Assembly (NCBI RefSeq): GCF_947495255.1
Contig: NZ_CANLYI010000011.1
Location: 62,001 to 126,000 of the forward strand
Source: an uncultured Winogradskyella sp.
GTDB taxonomy: Bacteria > Bacteroidota > Bacteroidia > Flavobacteriales > Flavobacteriaceae
Reading direction: 5' to 3'
Length of the DNA: 64,000 nt
Each line of letters opens with the position of its first letter. Position 1 is the first letter of the stretch. The notes below the pieces were generated by a model. That model made no database searches. It was not told where the DNA came from and saw only the letters and a list, made by a program, of their open reading frames with translations. The position numbers were made by a program, and so were the translations under genes. Below are positions 1 to 9,677 of the stretch, piece by piece.

Positions 1-80
1 TAAAACCATCTCTACAATATTACGATATTAAACTCAGCTTATAAAAAATCAAAAAGTAAAATTTTTAGTGTGATTAAAAG

Positions 81-122
81 TGTGCATTTCCGAACATAAA
101 GTGTATCAAAATCGGACACTTT
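81..122 (+). promoter_or_regulatory. paired activator sites upstream of the first efflux unit
   Basis: Two dyads lie 21 bases apart: TGTGC-N6-GAACA at 81-96 and TGTAT-N7-GGACA at 102-118. The second extends to arms AAAGTGT (98-104) and ACACTTT (116-122). The same pair, with the same 21-base offset and the same distance to a -24/-12 element, recurs at 12150-12187. The layout fits tandem upstream sites for an NtrC-family activator. The activator gene is not in the window. Confidence 0.65.
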
Positions 123-170
123 TATTTTAGGTTTAATTCTTAATGTGCTGGTTTTTAATTACTTATTGTT

Positions 171-188
171 TTGGCATCATCTTCACTA
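171..188 (+). promoter_or_regulatory. sigma-54-type -24/-12 promoter
   Basis: TTGGCATCATCTTCAC carries the -24 GG (173-174) and a C at -12 (186), as in the TGGCACG-N4-TTGC consensus. The -13 G is replaced by A, so the match is partial. Its first base lies 69 bases from the start of the second upstream dyad, exactly as in the copy at 12240. The predicted transcript starts near 198, which supports translation from 217. Confidence 0.6.
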
Positions 189-216
189 TATAACTAGTAT
201 AAAACAAAAAATAAAC

Positions 217-1467
217 ATGGACGTTCCAATTCAAAAGAAAAAATTTTCAAATCAAAAGATAGGTCTTATACTAGGTTTGTTAGCTATAGTAGCAATAATT
301 GTATATGTTGTTTTTCAAACCTCAGGAGGTTCAAAATTAAATGTAGATAAGGAGCGTATTTCTATAAATACAGTTTCTAAGGATGTGTTTCAAGAAAACA
401 TTCCTGTTAACGGTATCGTGCTTCCTATTACTACAATTTATTTAGATGCTTTAGAAGGTGGACGTGTAGAAGAGAAGTTTGTAGAAGATGGAGCGATGTT
501 AAAGAAAGGAGAACCTATTTTAAGATTATCTAATACAGATTTAGAATTAAGCTTAGTCAATCAGGAAACATCAGTTTACAACTTGTTAACGCAAATGCAG
601 ATTTCTCAGAATGCTGCACGACAAAATACTATTAATAGACAAAATCAATTTACTGATGTTGAGAATAATTTAATTGAAGCCAAACGAGTTTATGATTTAA
701 ATAAACGTTTGTATGATAAAGGTGCTATTGGAAGAATGGATTACGAGTCTTCTGAGAATAATTATGAATACCAAAAACAACGTATGAAATTAGCTGAACA
801 AGTTTTGTCAGAAGATTCAATTTCTACAAAACTTGAAGTAGGACAGGCAAGAAGTTCATACTCAAGAACGCAAAGTGCTTTAGAGTTAATGCGAAAAAAA
901 GTGGGAGATTTAGTGGTAAGAGCACCAATTGATGGACAATTAACATCGTTAGATGCAGAGATTGGTCAATCTATTACAAAAGGAACACGTTTAGGGCAAG
1001 TTGATGTAACAAGCGGTTACAAAGTAAGAGTAGATATTGATGAACACTATATTTCTAGAATTTATAATGGTCAAACAGGAACATTCACATTAAATAATAA
1101 AACCTACACTTTAGAAATTAAAAAGGTTTTTACCCAAGTTAATAATGGTCGTTTTCAGGTAGATATGAAATTTAAGGACGAAGTGCCAGAAGGGATAAGA
1201 CGTGGTCAGAACCTTCAAATCCGAGTGGCTCTGAGTGCTGAAAAACAAGCATTATTAATTGCAAAAGGAGGATTTTTTCAGAAGACAGGAGGTAATTGGG
1301 TTTTTAAAGTCAGTGAGGATGGTAATACAGCTTACAAAGTGAATATTAGATTAGGAAGTCAGAATACTGAATATTACGAAGTGTTAGAAGGTTTAAATCC
1401 TGGTGATAAAGTTGTGACATCGAGTTATGATTCCTTTGGTGATGTCGAAGAGCTGATTTTGAAATAA
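217..1467 (+). CDS. periplasmic adaptor (HlyD/MacA family) of an ABC exporter
   Basis: A 416-residue membrane-fusion protein linking an inner-membrane ABC exporter to a TolC-type channel. A short basic N-terminus precedes one membrane segment at about residues 14-35. A biotinyl-lipoyl-like domain, a helical hairpin rich in Gln and Asn (about 115-230), the second lipoyl half (VVRAPIDGQLTSL) and beta-barrel domains follow. The start at ATG 217 is chosen because the open frame back to 145 runs through the predicted sigma-54 promoter. It is first in a unit with an ATPase and four permeases. Exported substrate unknown. Confidence 0.85.
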   Translation: MDVPIQKKKFSNQKIGLILGLLAIVAIIVYVVFQTSGGSKLNVDKERISINTVSKDVFQENIPVNGIVLPITTIYLDALEGGRVEEKFVEDGAMLKKGEPILRLSNTDLELSLVNQETSVYNLLTQMQISQNAARQNTINRQNQFTDVENNLIEAKRVYDLNKRLYDKGAIGRMDYESSENNYEYQKQRMKLAEQVLSEDSISTKLEVGQARSSYSRTQSALELMRKKVGDLVVRAPIDGQLTSLDAEIGQSITKGTRLGQVDVTSGYKVRVDIDEHYISRIYNGQTGTFTLNNKTYTLEIKKVFTQVNNGRFQVDMKFKDEVPEGIRRGQNLQIRVALSAEKQALLIAKGGFFQKTGGNWVFKVSEDGNTAYKVNIRLGSQNTEYYEVLEGLNPGDKVVTSSYDSFGDVEELILK

Positions 1468-1471
1468 TAAC

Positions 1472-1533
1472 GTCAGGCTGAGCGCAGTCGAAGCCCTTCG
1501 TGAGTTGCAGTTCCTATAGCATTTTGACTGCGC
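1472..1533. repeat. intergenic palindromic repeat
   Basis: GCGCAGTC at 1482-1489 faces GACTGCGC at 1526-1533. It is GC-richer than its surroundings and sits between the adaptor and ATPase genes. Elements of the form GGCTGAGCGCAGTCGAAGCC are dispersed in many Bacteroidota genomes. It may form a hairpin in the polycistronic mRNA. Confidence 0.5.
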
Positions 1534-1586
1534 CCAATGTGGCAGAGAGTAAATTTAAAAATACAATCAATTAAAATACGAATATA

Positions 1587-2264
1587 ATGATACAGATAAC
1601 GGACTTAGAGAAATTTTATAAAACAGAAGAAGTGCAGACTATTGCATTAAATAAATTGTCTTTTGATGTAAAGGAAGGTGAATTTGTTGCCATTATGGGA
1701 CCATCGGGTTGTGGTAAATCTACCTTATTAAATATTTTAGGTTTATTGGATGATCCAGATGGTGGCAGTTTTGTGTTTAACGGAACAGAAGTAGCAGGTT
1801 ATAATGAGCGTAAACGTTCAGACTTAAGAAAGCATAACATCGGTTTTGTATTTCAGAGTTTTAATCTCATCGATGAGCTTACAGTTTTTGAAAATGTAGA
1901 GTTACCATTAATTTACACAGGTGTAAAGCCAGCAGAACGTAAAATACAAGTGGAAGCGGTGTTAGAGAAAATGCAAATAATGCATCGTCGTAATCACTTT
2001 CCACAGCAATTATCTGGTGGGCAACAACAACGTGTTGCCGTTGCTAGAGCTGTTGTAAACAAACCAAAATTAATCCTTGCTGATGAGCCAACAGGAAATT
2101 TAGATAGTACAAACGGTAATGAGGTTATGGATTTATTAATAGACCTTAACGAAGCAGGTACAACTATTATTATGGTGACACACAGTGAACACGATGCTAA
2201 ATATAGTCACAGAATTATAAGAATGTTAGACGGACAAAAAGTAACAGAAAATATTTTGGCATAA
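1587..2264 (+). CDS. ABC transporter ATPase, MacB/LolD type
   Basis: A 225-residue nucleotide-binding subunit. Walker A GPSGCGKST, Q-loop VFQSFN, signature LSGGQQQRVAVARA, Walker B LILADEPTGNLD and H-loop VTHS are all intact, so it should be catalytically competent. Length and motifs fit ATPases that drive FtsX-type mechanotransmission permeases. It is the only ATPase in the first unit and precedes four permease genes, so it probably powers one or more of them. The specific partner cannot be told from sequence. Confidence 0.9.
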   Translation: MIQITDLEKFYKTEEVQTIALNKLSFDVKEGEFVAIMGPSGCGKSTLLNILGLLDDPDGGSFVFNGTEVAGYNERKRSDLRKHNIGFVFQSFNLIDELTVFENVELPLIYTGVKPAERKIQVEAVLEKMQIMHRRNHFPQQLSGGQQQRVAVARAVVNKPKLILADEPTGNLDSTNGNEVMDLLIDLNEAGTTIIMVTHSEHDAKYSHRIIRMLDGQKVTENILA

Positions 2265-2274
2265 ATCGACTTTC

Positions 2275-2302
2275 ATCAATCAATCAATCAATCAATCAAT
2301 CA
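2275..2302 (+). repeat. tetranucleotide microsatellite (ATCA)7
   Basis: Seven perfect ATCA units lie in the spacer between the ATPase and the first permease. Shorter ATCA runs occur in front of the next two permeases. It lies outside reading frames, so length change could alter mRNA spacing but not protein sequence. Confidence 0.9.
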
Positions 2303-2311
2303 GGTGGAAAT

Positions 2312-2354
2312 ACTTCAGTACATCATCAACCAACCAATCAACTTGTACTGAAGT
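2312..2354 (+). promoter_or_regulatory. intra-operon stem-loop
   Basis: ACTTCAGTACA (2312-2322) and TGTACTGAAGT (2344-2354) form a perfect 11-bp stem with a 21-base loop, 42 bases before the first permease gene. There is no T-run, so it is not a standard terminator. An mRNA-stability or processing role is an inference. Confidence 0.5.
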
Positions 2355-2396
2355 GTTGAAACCAAATCAAGAAACGAACAGTAATTCATAGAAACC

Positions 2397-4796
2397 ATGC
2401 TAAAAAATTATTTTAAAATAGCGTTTAGAAATCTTATTAAAAATAAGGTGTATTCTTTCATTAATATTTCTGGTTTAGCAATTGGGATGGCAGCCACCAT
2501 ATTAATAGGCTTATGGATTGCCGACGAGTTAAATTTTAACAATCATTTTGAAAATAGAGCGACCATTGCTCAGGTGTTTCAAAGCCAAACCATGAATAAT
2601 AATGTTAACACAGGTCCTGCTATTCCTAGACCATTGGAGTTTGCATTGCGTCAAGATTATGTAGATAATTTTAAACATATTATTATGTCATCTTGGGAGC
2701 AACCGAGATACTTAAAATATGGTGAAACTAATATTTACAGAACTGGTAATGCCATGCAAGAAGGTGCTCCAGATATGCTGAATTTAAATATTATTGCTGG
2801 CGAAAAAAATGGACTTAAAGAAAAGAACTCAATCATGCTGTCTGAATCTGCGGCTAAATCTTTATTTGGTAATGAATCTGCTCTTGGTAAAATAATAAAA
2901 GTCAATAATGAAAACGATTTAGTTGTCACTGCCATTTATAAAGATATACCAGCTAATAATTCATTTAGCGATATGGAATATATCATTCCGTGGAAACATT
3001 ATGTGACTACACAACCATGGTTAGAATGGTCAAAAGATGCTTGGGACAATAATTCGTTTCAATTATTTGTTCAGATTAGTGATAATACCACAATGCAAGT
3101 GGTAAGTGATAAAATGGTTGATGTAAAGAAAAATGCATCTAAATCAACGGCACAATTTAATCCACAATTATTTCTACTACCTATGCAAGATTGGTATTTG
3201 AGAAGTGATTTTAAAAATGGTGTTCAATCTGGTGGACGTATAGAAAACGTTTGGTTGTTTGGGGTTATTGGTTTATTCATTTTATTATTAGCTTGTATCA
3301 ATTTTGTGAATTTAAGTACAGCGCGTTCCGAAAAAAGAGCTACAGAAGTTGGTATTAGAAAATCTATTGGCTCTAAACGTAGTCAGCTTATTTTTCAATT
3401 TTTAAGCGAGTCTTTTTTAATCGTTGCCTTATCGTTTGTAGTTGCCCTCGGAATTGTTTTACTCTTTCTAAATGGATTCAATAATTTGGCAAGCAAAGCC
3501 ATTGTTTTTCCTTGGACGAACATTCAATTTTGGTTAATTTCAATAATATTTGTTATTGTTACTGCATTTTTAGCAGGTAGTTATCCAGCAATATATTTAT
3601 CCTCATTTAATCCTGTAGCAGTTTTGAAAGGTACTTTTAAATCTGGTCGTTTTTCCTCATTACCTAGAAAAGTATTAGTCGTAACTCAATTTACAGTTTC
3701 TGTAGCATTAATAATTGGGACGCTAGTGGTTATGAATCAGATTCAGTTTTCTAAAGATAGACCAGTAGGTTATAATAAAGAGGGACTTATTCAAATACCT
3801 GTTATGAGCACTGAGTTTCGCGGAACAAGGGATTTAATTCGAAATCAATTTTTGGCATCTGGTGGAGCTATCGAAATGGCTACTACAAGTGGGCCAATGA
3901 CTAATGTATGGTCTAATAGATCTGGTTATACTTGGGATGGTAAACCTCCAGGATTTCAAGAAGATTTAGCACATACCTCAGTGTCCTATGAATTTGTTGA
4001 AGCGTTAGGATTAAAGGTTACAGCTGGTCGCGGATTTTCGAGAGAATTTGCTACAGATTCTAATGCTGTAATTCTTAATGAAACGGCTGTGAAATATATG
4101 GGAATTAAAAACCCAATAGGGAAATATATCAGAGATTCTGATACTGAAGATCAAGATGCTCCTTTAAAAATTGTTGGTGTTGTTGAGGATATGATTATTC
4201 AATCGCCTTATAGTCCAGTTAAACAAGCCATGTATGTTTTTGATAGCGATGATAATACGGCATTTTATAATGTAAGGCTTAACCCTGAAAAAAGTACGAG
4301 TGAAAACTTAGCGCTTATTGAAGGTGTTTTTAAGAAAAACTTTCCTGATACGCCTTTCGATTATCAGTTTTTAGATGAAGAATATGGAGCAAAATTTAAA
4401 TCTGAAGAACGCGTTGCTAGTTTAGCTAGAGTGTTTACAGCATTAGCAATTTTTATTAGTTGTTTAGGTCTATTTGGATTGGCATCTTTTGTTGCTGAGC
4501 AACGCACAAAAGAAATAGGTGTTCGTAAAGTTTTGGGAGCATCAATCAGTCAGTTGTGGTTATTACTATCAAAAGATTTCATCACTCTTGTGGTAATTGC
4601 ATTATTGATTGCATCGCCTTTAGCGTATTACATAATGGGAGAATGGTTACAGAAATTTAGTTACCGAACCTCTGTAACATGGGATGTTTTTGCGATTGCA
4701 TGTTTTGGAGCATTAATTATCACGTTAATCACGGTCAGTTTTCAAGCCATTAAAGCCGCAACATCAAATCCGGTAAAATCATTACGTACAGAGTAA
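2397..4796 (+). CDS. FtsX/MacB-like ABC permease (first of five paralogs)
   Basis: A 799-residue permease with two MacB periplasmic core plus FtsX units fused head to tail. It starts with the family signature NYFKIAFRNLIKNK and a membrane segment. A periplasmic domain (about 45-280), three membrane helices (285-430), a further helix (VVTQFTVSVALIIG), a second periplasmic domain (450-670) and three C-terminal helices follow. FtsX signatures VGIRKSIGSKRSQL and KEIGVRKVLGAS precede each helix bundle. Such proteins transmit ATPase movement to the periplasm rather than forming a pore. It ends with NPVKSLRTE, shared by its neighbours. Confidence 0.88.
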   Translation: MLKNYFKIAFRNLIKNKVYSFINISGLAIGMAATILIGLWIADELNFNNHFENRATIAQVFQSQTMNNNVNTGPAIPRPLEFALRQDYVDNFKHIIMSSWEQPRYLKYGETNIYRTGNAMQEGAPDMLNLNIIAGEKNGLKEKNSIMLSESAAKSLFGNESALGKIIKVNNENDLVVTAIYKDIPANNSFSDMEYIIPWKHYVTTQPWLEWSKDAWDNNSFQLFVQISDNTTMQVVSDKMVDVKKNASKSTAQFNPQLFLLPMQDWYLRSDFKNGVQSGGRIENVWLFGVIGLFILLLACINFVNLSTARSEKRATEVGIRKSIGSKRSQLIFQFLSESFLIVALSFVVALGIVLLFLNGFNNLASKAIVFPWTNIQFWLISIIFVIVTAFLAGSYPAIYLSSFNPVAVLKGTFKSGRFSSLPRKVLVVTQFTVSVALIIGTLVVMNQIQFSKDRPVGYNKEGLIQIPVMSTEFRGTRDLIRNQFLASGGAIEMATTSGPMTNVWSNRSGYTWDGKPPGFQEDLAHTSVSYEFVEALGLKVTAGRGFSREFATDSNAVILNETAVKYMGIKNPIGKYIRDSDTEDQDAPLKIVGVVEDMIIQSPYSPVKQAMYVFDSDDNTAFYNVRLNPEKSTSENLALIEGVFKKNFPDTPFDYQFLDEEYGAKFKSEERVASLARVFTALAIFISCLGLFGLASFVAEQRTKEIGVRKVLGASISQLWLLLSKDFITLVVIALLIASPLAYYIMGEWLQKFSYRTSVTWDVFAIACFGALIITLITVSFQAIKAATSNPVKSLRTE

Positions 4797-4800
4797 ATCA

Positions 4801-4853
4801 TTCAATCAATCAAAAATCGAGCAATTATGTTTAAGAATTATATAAAAATAGCA
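4801..4853 (+). repeat. 53-base direct repeat, copy 1
   Basis: The spacer, start codon and first codons of the second permease are identical over 53 bases to 7210-7262 in front of the third permease. The 3' ends of the two upstream genes are also nearly identical. This points to recent duplication or gene conversion among the permeases. Confidence 0.9.
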
Positions 4854-7205
4854 TTTAGAAACTTATATAGACACAAGGGTTTTACTCTATTAAATATTAG
4901 TGGACTTGCTATTGGTATGACAGCAGGATTTCTAGTTTTACTCTATGTGAATTTTGAAATGAGCTACGATAACATGCATAGTAAAGGTGATTCTATATAT
5001 AGAGTAGTTGCCGATATTGATACGCCTTCAGAAAAAATTGAAGCTGGTATTGCAGCTTGGGCAGTTGGTCCAAACATAGAGAAAGAGTATCCGGAAATTC
5101 TGAAATTTACAAGAGTCTTAAGTGAAGATTTTACTATTGTTAAAGAGGGAACTAAGTTTGTAGAAGAGCATGTTATTGCAGTTGACTCTGCTTTTTTCGA
5201 AATTTTTGATTTTGAATTGATTAAAGGAGATAAAAGTCAAGTGCTAAACCGTCCAAATAGTTTAGTGATTTCTGAGACTATGGCGACTAAATATTTTGAT
5301 TCCAATAACCCGATAGGACAAAATATGGTAGTTGAAGGTTTTGATAATCCTGCTACAGTAACTGGAGTGATGAAGGATATTCCTAAAAATTCACATATTC
5401 AAGCAGATATTATAGTATCAATGATTACTTATACTGCTCCGCCGAGCAATAGAGACGAACAATGGAGTAATTATGATCCATCTATTTACGTATTAACAAC
5501 AGAAGGAACAAATTCTAAAAGTTTAGAGGCAAAATTTCCGAACTTTCTTGAGGAGCGAAATGGAGATGAGATGCGTGAATCTAAAATGTTTGTGACCTTA
5601 TTTTTGGAGCCATTTAAGGATGTGTACTTAAAATCTGATAGAGGCAGTTCAGTCTCAGGTAGTATCAATAATGTATATGTTTTTTCAATTATCGGTATTT
5701 TTATATTATTAATTGCAAGTATTAACTTTATCAATCTAGCAACAGCGCGTTCAGTCGAAAGAGCAAAAGAAGTTGGGATTAGAAAGGTTATTGGAGCAGA
5801 TAAAAATCAATTGGCGTTTCAATTTATTGGCGAATCTGTTATCATTTGTCTAATGGCATTTTTTGTTGCTGTAGGTCTAACAGCTTTAGGCTTACCTTAT
5901 TTTAATGAATTGGCTGGTAAAGCTGTAAGTGCTGGCATTTTTGCAGAATCTATCAATATCCTTTATTTGTTTTTATTAGCCTTGGCAATTGGCACTATAG
6001 CTGGTATTTATCCAGCAATAGTATTGTCTTCATTTAAACCTATTAGTGTACTTAAAGGAGGTTTCTCAACAGGTACTAAAGGTGTTTTGTTACGAAAAAG
6101 TTTAGTCGTCGTGCAATTTACAATCTCCATTGCCTTAATAATCGGAACTATCGTTATCTATAATCAGATGCGATTTATGCAAAATCAAGATTTAGGGTTT
6201 AATAAAGAGCATACCATAGTCATTCCTACTGAAATTGGAAGTAGCCAAAATGCATTGGTAAATAGCTTTTCTAAGATACCAGGAGTAACAGGAACTTCAT
6301 TAACTTCTAGTGTTCCAGGAACTGGCAATTCTGCTGCATATTCGGAAATAGAAAACGAACAAGGGGATTTACAGATTGCAAATTTAGATCTGTACTTCAT
6401 CAATGAAGATTACATTGAACAATTAGGAATGGAAATTATCGCAGGTAGAGGGTTTTCTAGAGATTTTGCTTCAGATTCAAGCAAAGCAATGATTATTAAT
6501 GAAAAAGCGGTGTCACTTCTAGGCTATGCAAATGCACAAGATGCCATTGGTGCTAATTATCAACAATGGGGAAGTAATGGTGAAGTTATAGGTGTTGTTA
6601 AGGATTTTAACTTTAATTCATTACAGGAAGAAATTTCTCCTTTGACTATGCGACTAGATCCAACAGAAACGAATATTATTACCGTTAAAATTAAAGGAAA
6701 TAATACAGCTCAAACTTTAGCTTCTGTTGAAAGTGTATGGCAATCCATACTGCCAGCTGATCCATTTGAGTACTATTTTTTAGATGAACTTTTTAATAAT
6801 CAATATGAATCAGAAGAGCAATTCGAAGATTTGTTTCTAAGTTTTGCACTATTAGCCATTTTTATTTCCTGCCTAGGACTTCTTGGTCTTGCAGCATACA
6901 GTACTATTCAGAGAAAAAGAGAAATTGGTATTCGTAAAATTGTTGGAGCATCTGTAAGTAGTATTATTAATCTTCTTTCTAAAGAGTTTATAAAACTTGT
7001 CGTCATTGCATTTGTAATATCGTCACCAATAGCTTGGTATTTAATGCATGGTTGGTTGGAAGATTTTGCTTATAAAATTGACATTAAATGGTGGATGTTT
7101 GTTGTGGCAGGATTAGGATCAATGGTTATAGCTTTAATCACGGTCAGTTTTCAAGCCATTAAAGCTGCAACATCAAATCCTGTAAAGTCATTGCGTACAG
7201 AGTAA
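4827..7205 (+). CDS. FtsX/MacB-like ABC permease (second paralog)
   Basis: A 792-residue protein with the duplicated MacB-core/FtsX layout: helix at about 18-40, periplasmic domain, helices at about 285-430, second periplasmic domain and three C-terminal helices. Signatures are VGIRKVIGADKNQL and REIGIRKIVGASVSS. It lies 30 bases after the previous permease in the same frame direction. Its body is clearly diverged from its neighbours although its start and end are almost identical to theirs. No ATPase is adjacent, so it may share the one at 1587 or work as a regulatory paralog. Confidence 0.87.
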   Translation: MFKNYIKIAFRNLYRHKGFTLLNISGLAIGMTAGFLVLLYVNFEMSYDNMHSKGDSIYRVVADIDTPSEKIEAGIAAWAVGPNIEKEYPEILKFTRVLSEDFTIVKEGTKFVEEHVIAVDSAFFEIFDFELIKGDKSQVLNRPNSLVISETMATKYFDSNNPIGQNMVVEGFDNPATVTGVMKDIPKNSHIQADIIVSMITYTAPPSNRDEQWSNYDPSIYVLTTEGTNSKSLEAKFPNFLEERNGDEMRESKMFVTLFLEPFKDVYLKSDRGSSVSGSINNVYVFSIIGIFILLIASINFINLATARSVERAKEVGIRKVIGADKNQLAFQFIGESVIICLMAFFVAVGLTALGLPYFNELAGKAVSAGIFAESINILYLFLLALAIGTIAGIYPAIVLSSFKPISVLKGGFSTGTKGVLLRKSLVVVQFTISIALIIGTIVIYNQMRFMQNQDLGFNKEHTIVIPTEIGSSQNALVNSFSKIPGVTGTSLTSSVPGTGNSAAYSEIENEQGDLQIANLDLYFINEDYIEQLGMEIIAGRGFSRDFASDSSKAMIINEKAVSLLGYANAQDAIGANYQQWGSNGEVIGVVKDFNFNSLQEEISPLTMRLDPTETNIITVKIKGNNTAQTLASVESVWQSILPADPFEYYFLDELFNNQYESEEQFEDLFLSFALLAIFISCLGLLGLAAYSTIQRKREIGIRKIVGASVSSIINLLSKEFIKLVVIAFVISSPIAWYLMHGWLEDFAYKIDIKWWMFVVAGLGSMVIALITVSFQAIKAATSNPVKSLRTE

Positions 7206-7209
7206 AATA

Positions 7210-7262
7210 TTCAATCAATCAAAAATCGAGCAATTATGTTTAAGAATTATATAAAAATAGCA
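7210..7262 (+). repeat. 53-base direct repeat, copy 2
   Basis: Identical to 4801-4853. It covers the spacer and first codons of the third permease. Confidence 0.9.
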
Positions 7263-9653
7263 CTTAGAAATCTCTGGAAGAATAGAACGTTTACAGCTCT
7301 TAATGTTGTAGGGTTAACAGCTGCTTTTGGTGTGGCCATATTGTTAGCGATGTATGCTGTGTTTCAGCTATCTTTTGATGGTTTTCATGATAATGGCGAT
7401 TCAATTTATCAGGTTTATTCAGAAGATAGTACACCATATGGATTAGAAGCAAATATATCTAAATCCGAACCTTTTGCAGCTGCGCTTAGGGATGAAGTAT
7501 CTGGAGTAGAAAAAATTACACGTTATAATAATTCAAGTGTATTATTGACAAATAAGGATAAGCAACTGGGAATGGGTGTTGCTTATGTAGATCCAGATTT
7601 TTTCGAAATGTTTAGTTTTCCAATAATAAATGGAGATAAAGAAAATCCCATAACATCTGAATCTTCTGTTGCAATGACAGAAATGGCTTCAAAACGAATG
7701 TTTGGGGATGAAAACCCAATAGGACAAACTATTACTATTCTTAGAGATGGCGAAGAGGTTCCGTTTACGGTTTCTGCTATAGTTAAAGATTTTCCCATTA
7801 CGAGTTCAATAGGTTTTGATGTGGTGCTCAACTTTAAAAGTCAAAATCAACATGCATATGAAAGAACCATAGGACGTTGGGATATGGAGAACCATGAGGT
7901 GTATATGCAGCTCTCTAAAAACGTTGAGGTTTATCAGTTTGAAAAAAGCACAGTAGATTTTACAGCATTACATCATAAAAGTGAAATTGATAATGCTAAA
8001 CGCGACGGGATTCAACCAAATGCAGAAGGGAACTATAAGCAAATAAAATTATTAGAATTTGGAGATATAAGATTTGCGAATTTTAATCAAGGCGCTGTAA
8101 CTGTAAATCGTACAATGCCCTATTTAATATTAGGTATTGCTATTTTAATTTTGTTTATCGCTTGTGTGAATTTCATAAATATGAGTGTTGCTAAAAGCTC
8201 ACAAAGATTGCGAGAAATAGGCATGCGTAAAACCCTTGGTGCGAATAAAAAGCAGTTGTTTTTTCAGTTTTGGGGAGAAAGTGTTTTGGTGTTTTTAATC
8301 TCAATAAGTTTAGGGATTGTTTTAGCTGTGTTTTTGAAGCCTTCATTTCAAAAATTATTTAGCACCAAAGCTTCATTATCCGTTTTACTGAGCCCATCTT
8401 TATTGTTAGTGATTATTCTGAGTGTGGTGGTTATTACATTAATTGCAGGTGGTTATCCTGCAATGTTAATGAGTCGTTTGGGAACTTTGCAAAGCCTAAA
8501 AGGAAAACTTGATAGCAATGGTAAAAACTATTTACGTAATAGTTTAATGGTGGTGCAATTTAGTATTGCAATTTTATTAATTAGCGGAACGCTTGTGCTT
8601 TGGGATCAAGTAGAGTTTATGCGAACTAAAGATTTAGGTTTCAACAAGAATCAAGTGATTGCTTTCCCTCTTAACGGAAAGCGTAACGACCAACAAGCTA
8701 TAGAATTACTGCGTAACAATCTCAGCGATAAAACACATATTATAAGTGTTACAGCATCTAATAATATTTTGGGACTTGGTAAAGATGGATCACGCTCTAC
8801 AAGTGTTTTGGGTTTTGAACATAAAGGAAGAGGCGTAGAAACACATATGGTCGTTGTTGATGCTGATTATATTGAAACATTAGATTTAAATATTATTGAA
8901 GGTCGTTCTTTTCGGAAAAATCTGGCAACAGATAGTTTATCTGTTATTATAAATGAATCCATGGCAAAACAATTGAGTGAAGAAGATATACTCACATCTA
9001 AAATAGAGTTAGATGAAGGTTCTTATAATGTTGTAGGCGTTATAAAGGATTTCAATTTTCAAGAGCTTGATCAAAATATTGCACCAATGACTTTATTTGC
9101 ACTTCCTAATTGGAATTTGCGCAACGCTTACGTCAAAGTTGCACCTCAAAATTTGGAACAAGCTTATAGCGATGTAAAAGCAGTTTGGAATATTATTGAG
9201 CCTAATGCAGAATTTCAAGGGTCATTTTTAAATGAAAATATTGATCGCACACTTCGTAGCGAGCGCACCATGATTACCATGATTGGTAGTGGTTCTGTAT
9301 TAGCCATTATTTTAAGTTGTATTGGTTTATTTGCTATGTCATTGCTTATTGTAGCACAACGAAGAAAAGAAATTGGTGTTCGTAAAATTGTTGGTGCAAG
9401 CGTTTCTGCCATTACAGTATTACTAACTAAGGATTTTTTAAAACTAGTGGTTATTGCTTTTCTTATTGCAACACCAATTGCGTGGTGGGCAATGAGTAAA
9501 TGGTTGCAAAATTATGCATACCGTATAGATCTTAATATTTGGGTGTTTCTTGCAGCTGGAGGAATAGCAGTATTAATTGCCATGATGACTATAGCCGTGA
9601 AAACGATAAAAGCAGCAACATCCAATCCTGTAGAGTCATTGAGAACGGAATAA
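7236..9653 (+). CDS. FtsX/MacB-like ABC permease (third paralog)
   Basis: An 805-residue duplicated MacB/FtsX permease. The first helix region (NVVGLTAAFGVAILLAMYAV) departs from the SGLAIGM motif of the other copies. FtsX signatures are REIGMRKTLGANKKQL and KEIGVRKIVGASVSA. The C-terminus NPVESLRTE is conserved. It is 30 bases downstream of the second permease and 24 bases upstream of the fourth, clearly one transcript. Substrate is unknown; MacB relatives handle peptides, toxins or envelope lipoproteins. Confidence 0.87.
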   Translation: MFKNYIKIALRNLWKNRTFTALNVVGLTAAFGVAILLAMYAVFQLSFDGFHDNGDSIYQVYSEDSTPYGLEANISKSEPFAAALRDEVSGVEKITRYNNSSVLLTNKDKQLGMGVAYVDPDFFEMFSFPIINGDKENPITSESSVAMTEMASKRMFGDENPIGQTITILRDGEEVPFTVSAIVKDFPITSSIGFDVVLNFKSQNQHAYERTIGRWDMENHEVYMQLSKNVEVYQFEKSTVDFTALHHKSEIDNAKRDGIQPNAEGNYKQIKLLEFGDIRFANFNQGAVTVNRTMPYLILGIAILILFIACVNFINMSVAKSSQRLREIGMRKTLGANKKQLFFQFWGESVLVFLISISLGIVLAVFLKPSFQKLFSTKASLSVLLSPSLLLVIILSVVVITLIAGGYPAMLMSRLGTLQSLKGKLDSNGKNYLRNSLMVVQFSIAILLISGTLVLWDQVEFMRTKDLGFNKNQVIAFPLNGKRNDQQAIELLRNNLSDKTHIISVTASNNILGLGKDGSRSTSVLGFEHKGRGVETHMVVVDADYIETLDLNIIEGRSFRKNLATDSLSVIINESMAKQLSEEDILTSKIELDEGSYNVVGVIKDFNFQELDQNIAPMTLFALPNWNLRNAYVKVAPQNLEQAYSDVKAVWNIIEPNAEFQGSFLNENIDRTLRSERTMITMIGSGSVLAIILSCIGLFAMSLLIVAQRRKEIGVRKIVGASVSAITVLLTKDFLKLVVIAFLIATPIAWWAMSKWLQNYAYRIDLNIWVFLAAGGIAVLIAMMTIAVKTIKAATSNPVESLRTE

Positions 9654-9677
9654 CAAATCAATTAAATCATATACATC

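Noticed and set aside
145..216. Longer N-terminus for the first adaptor
   Set aside because: The extension overlaps the predicted -24/-12 promoter, and the protein from 217 has the expected basic start before its membrane helix.
1472..1533. Insertion-sequence remnant
   Set aside because: It is only a short palindrome without transposase or target-site duplication; a dispersed intergenic repeat is simpler.
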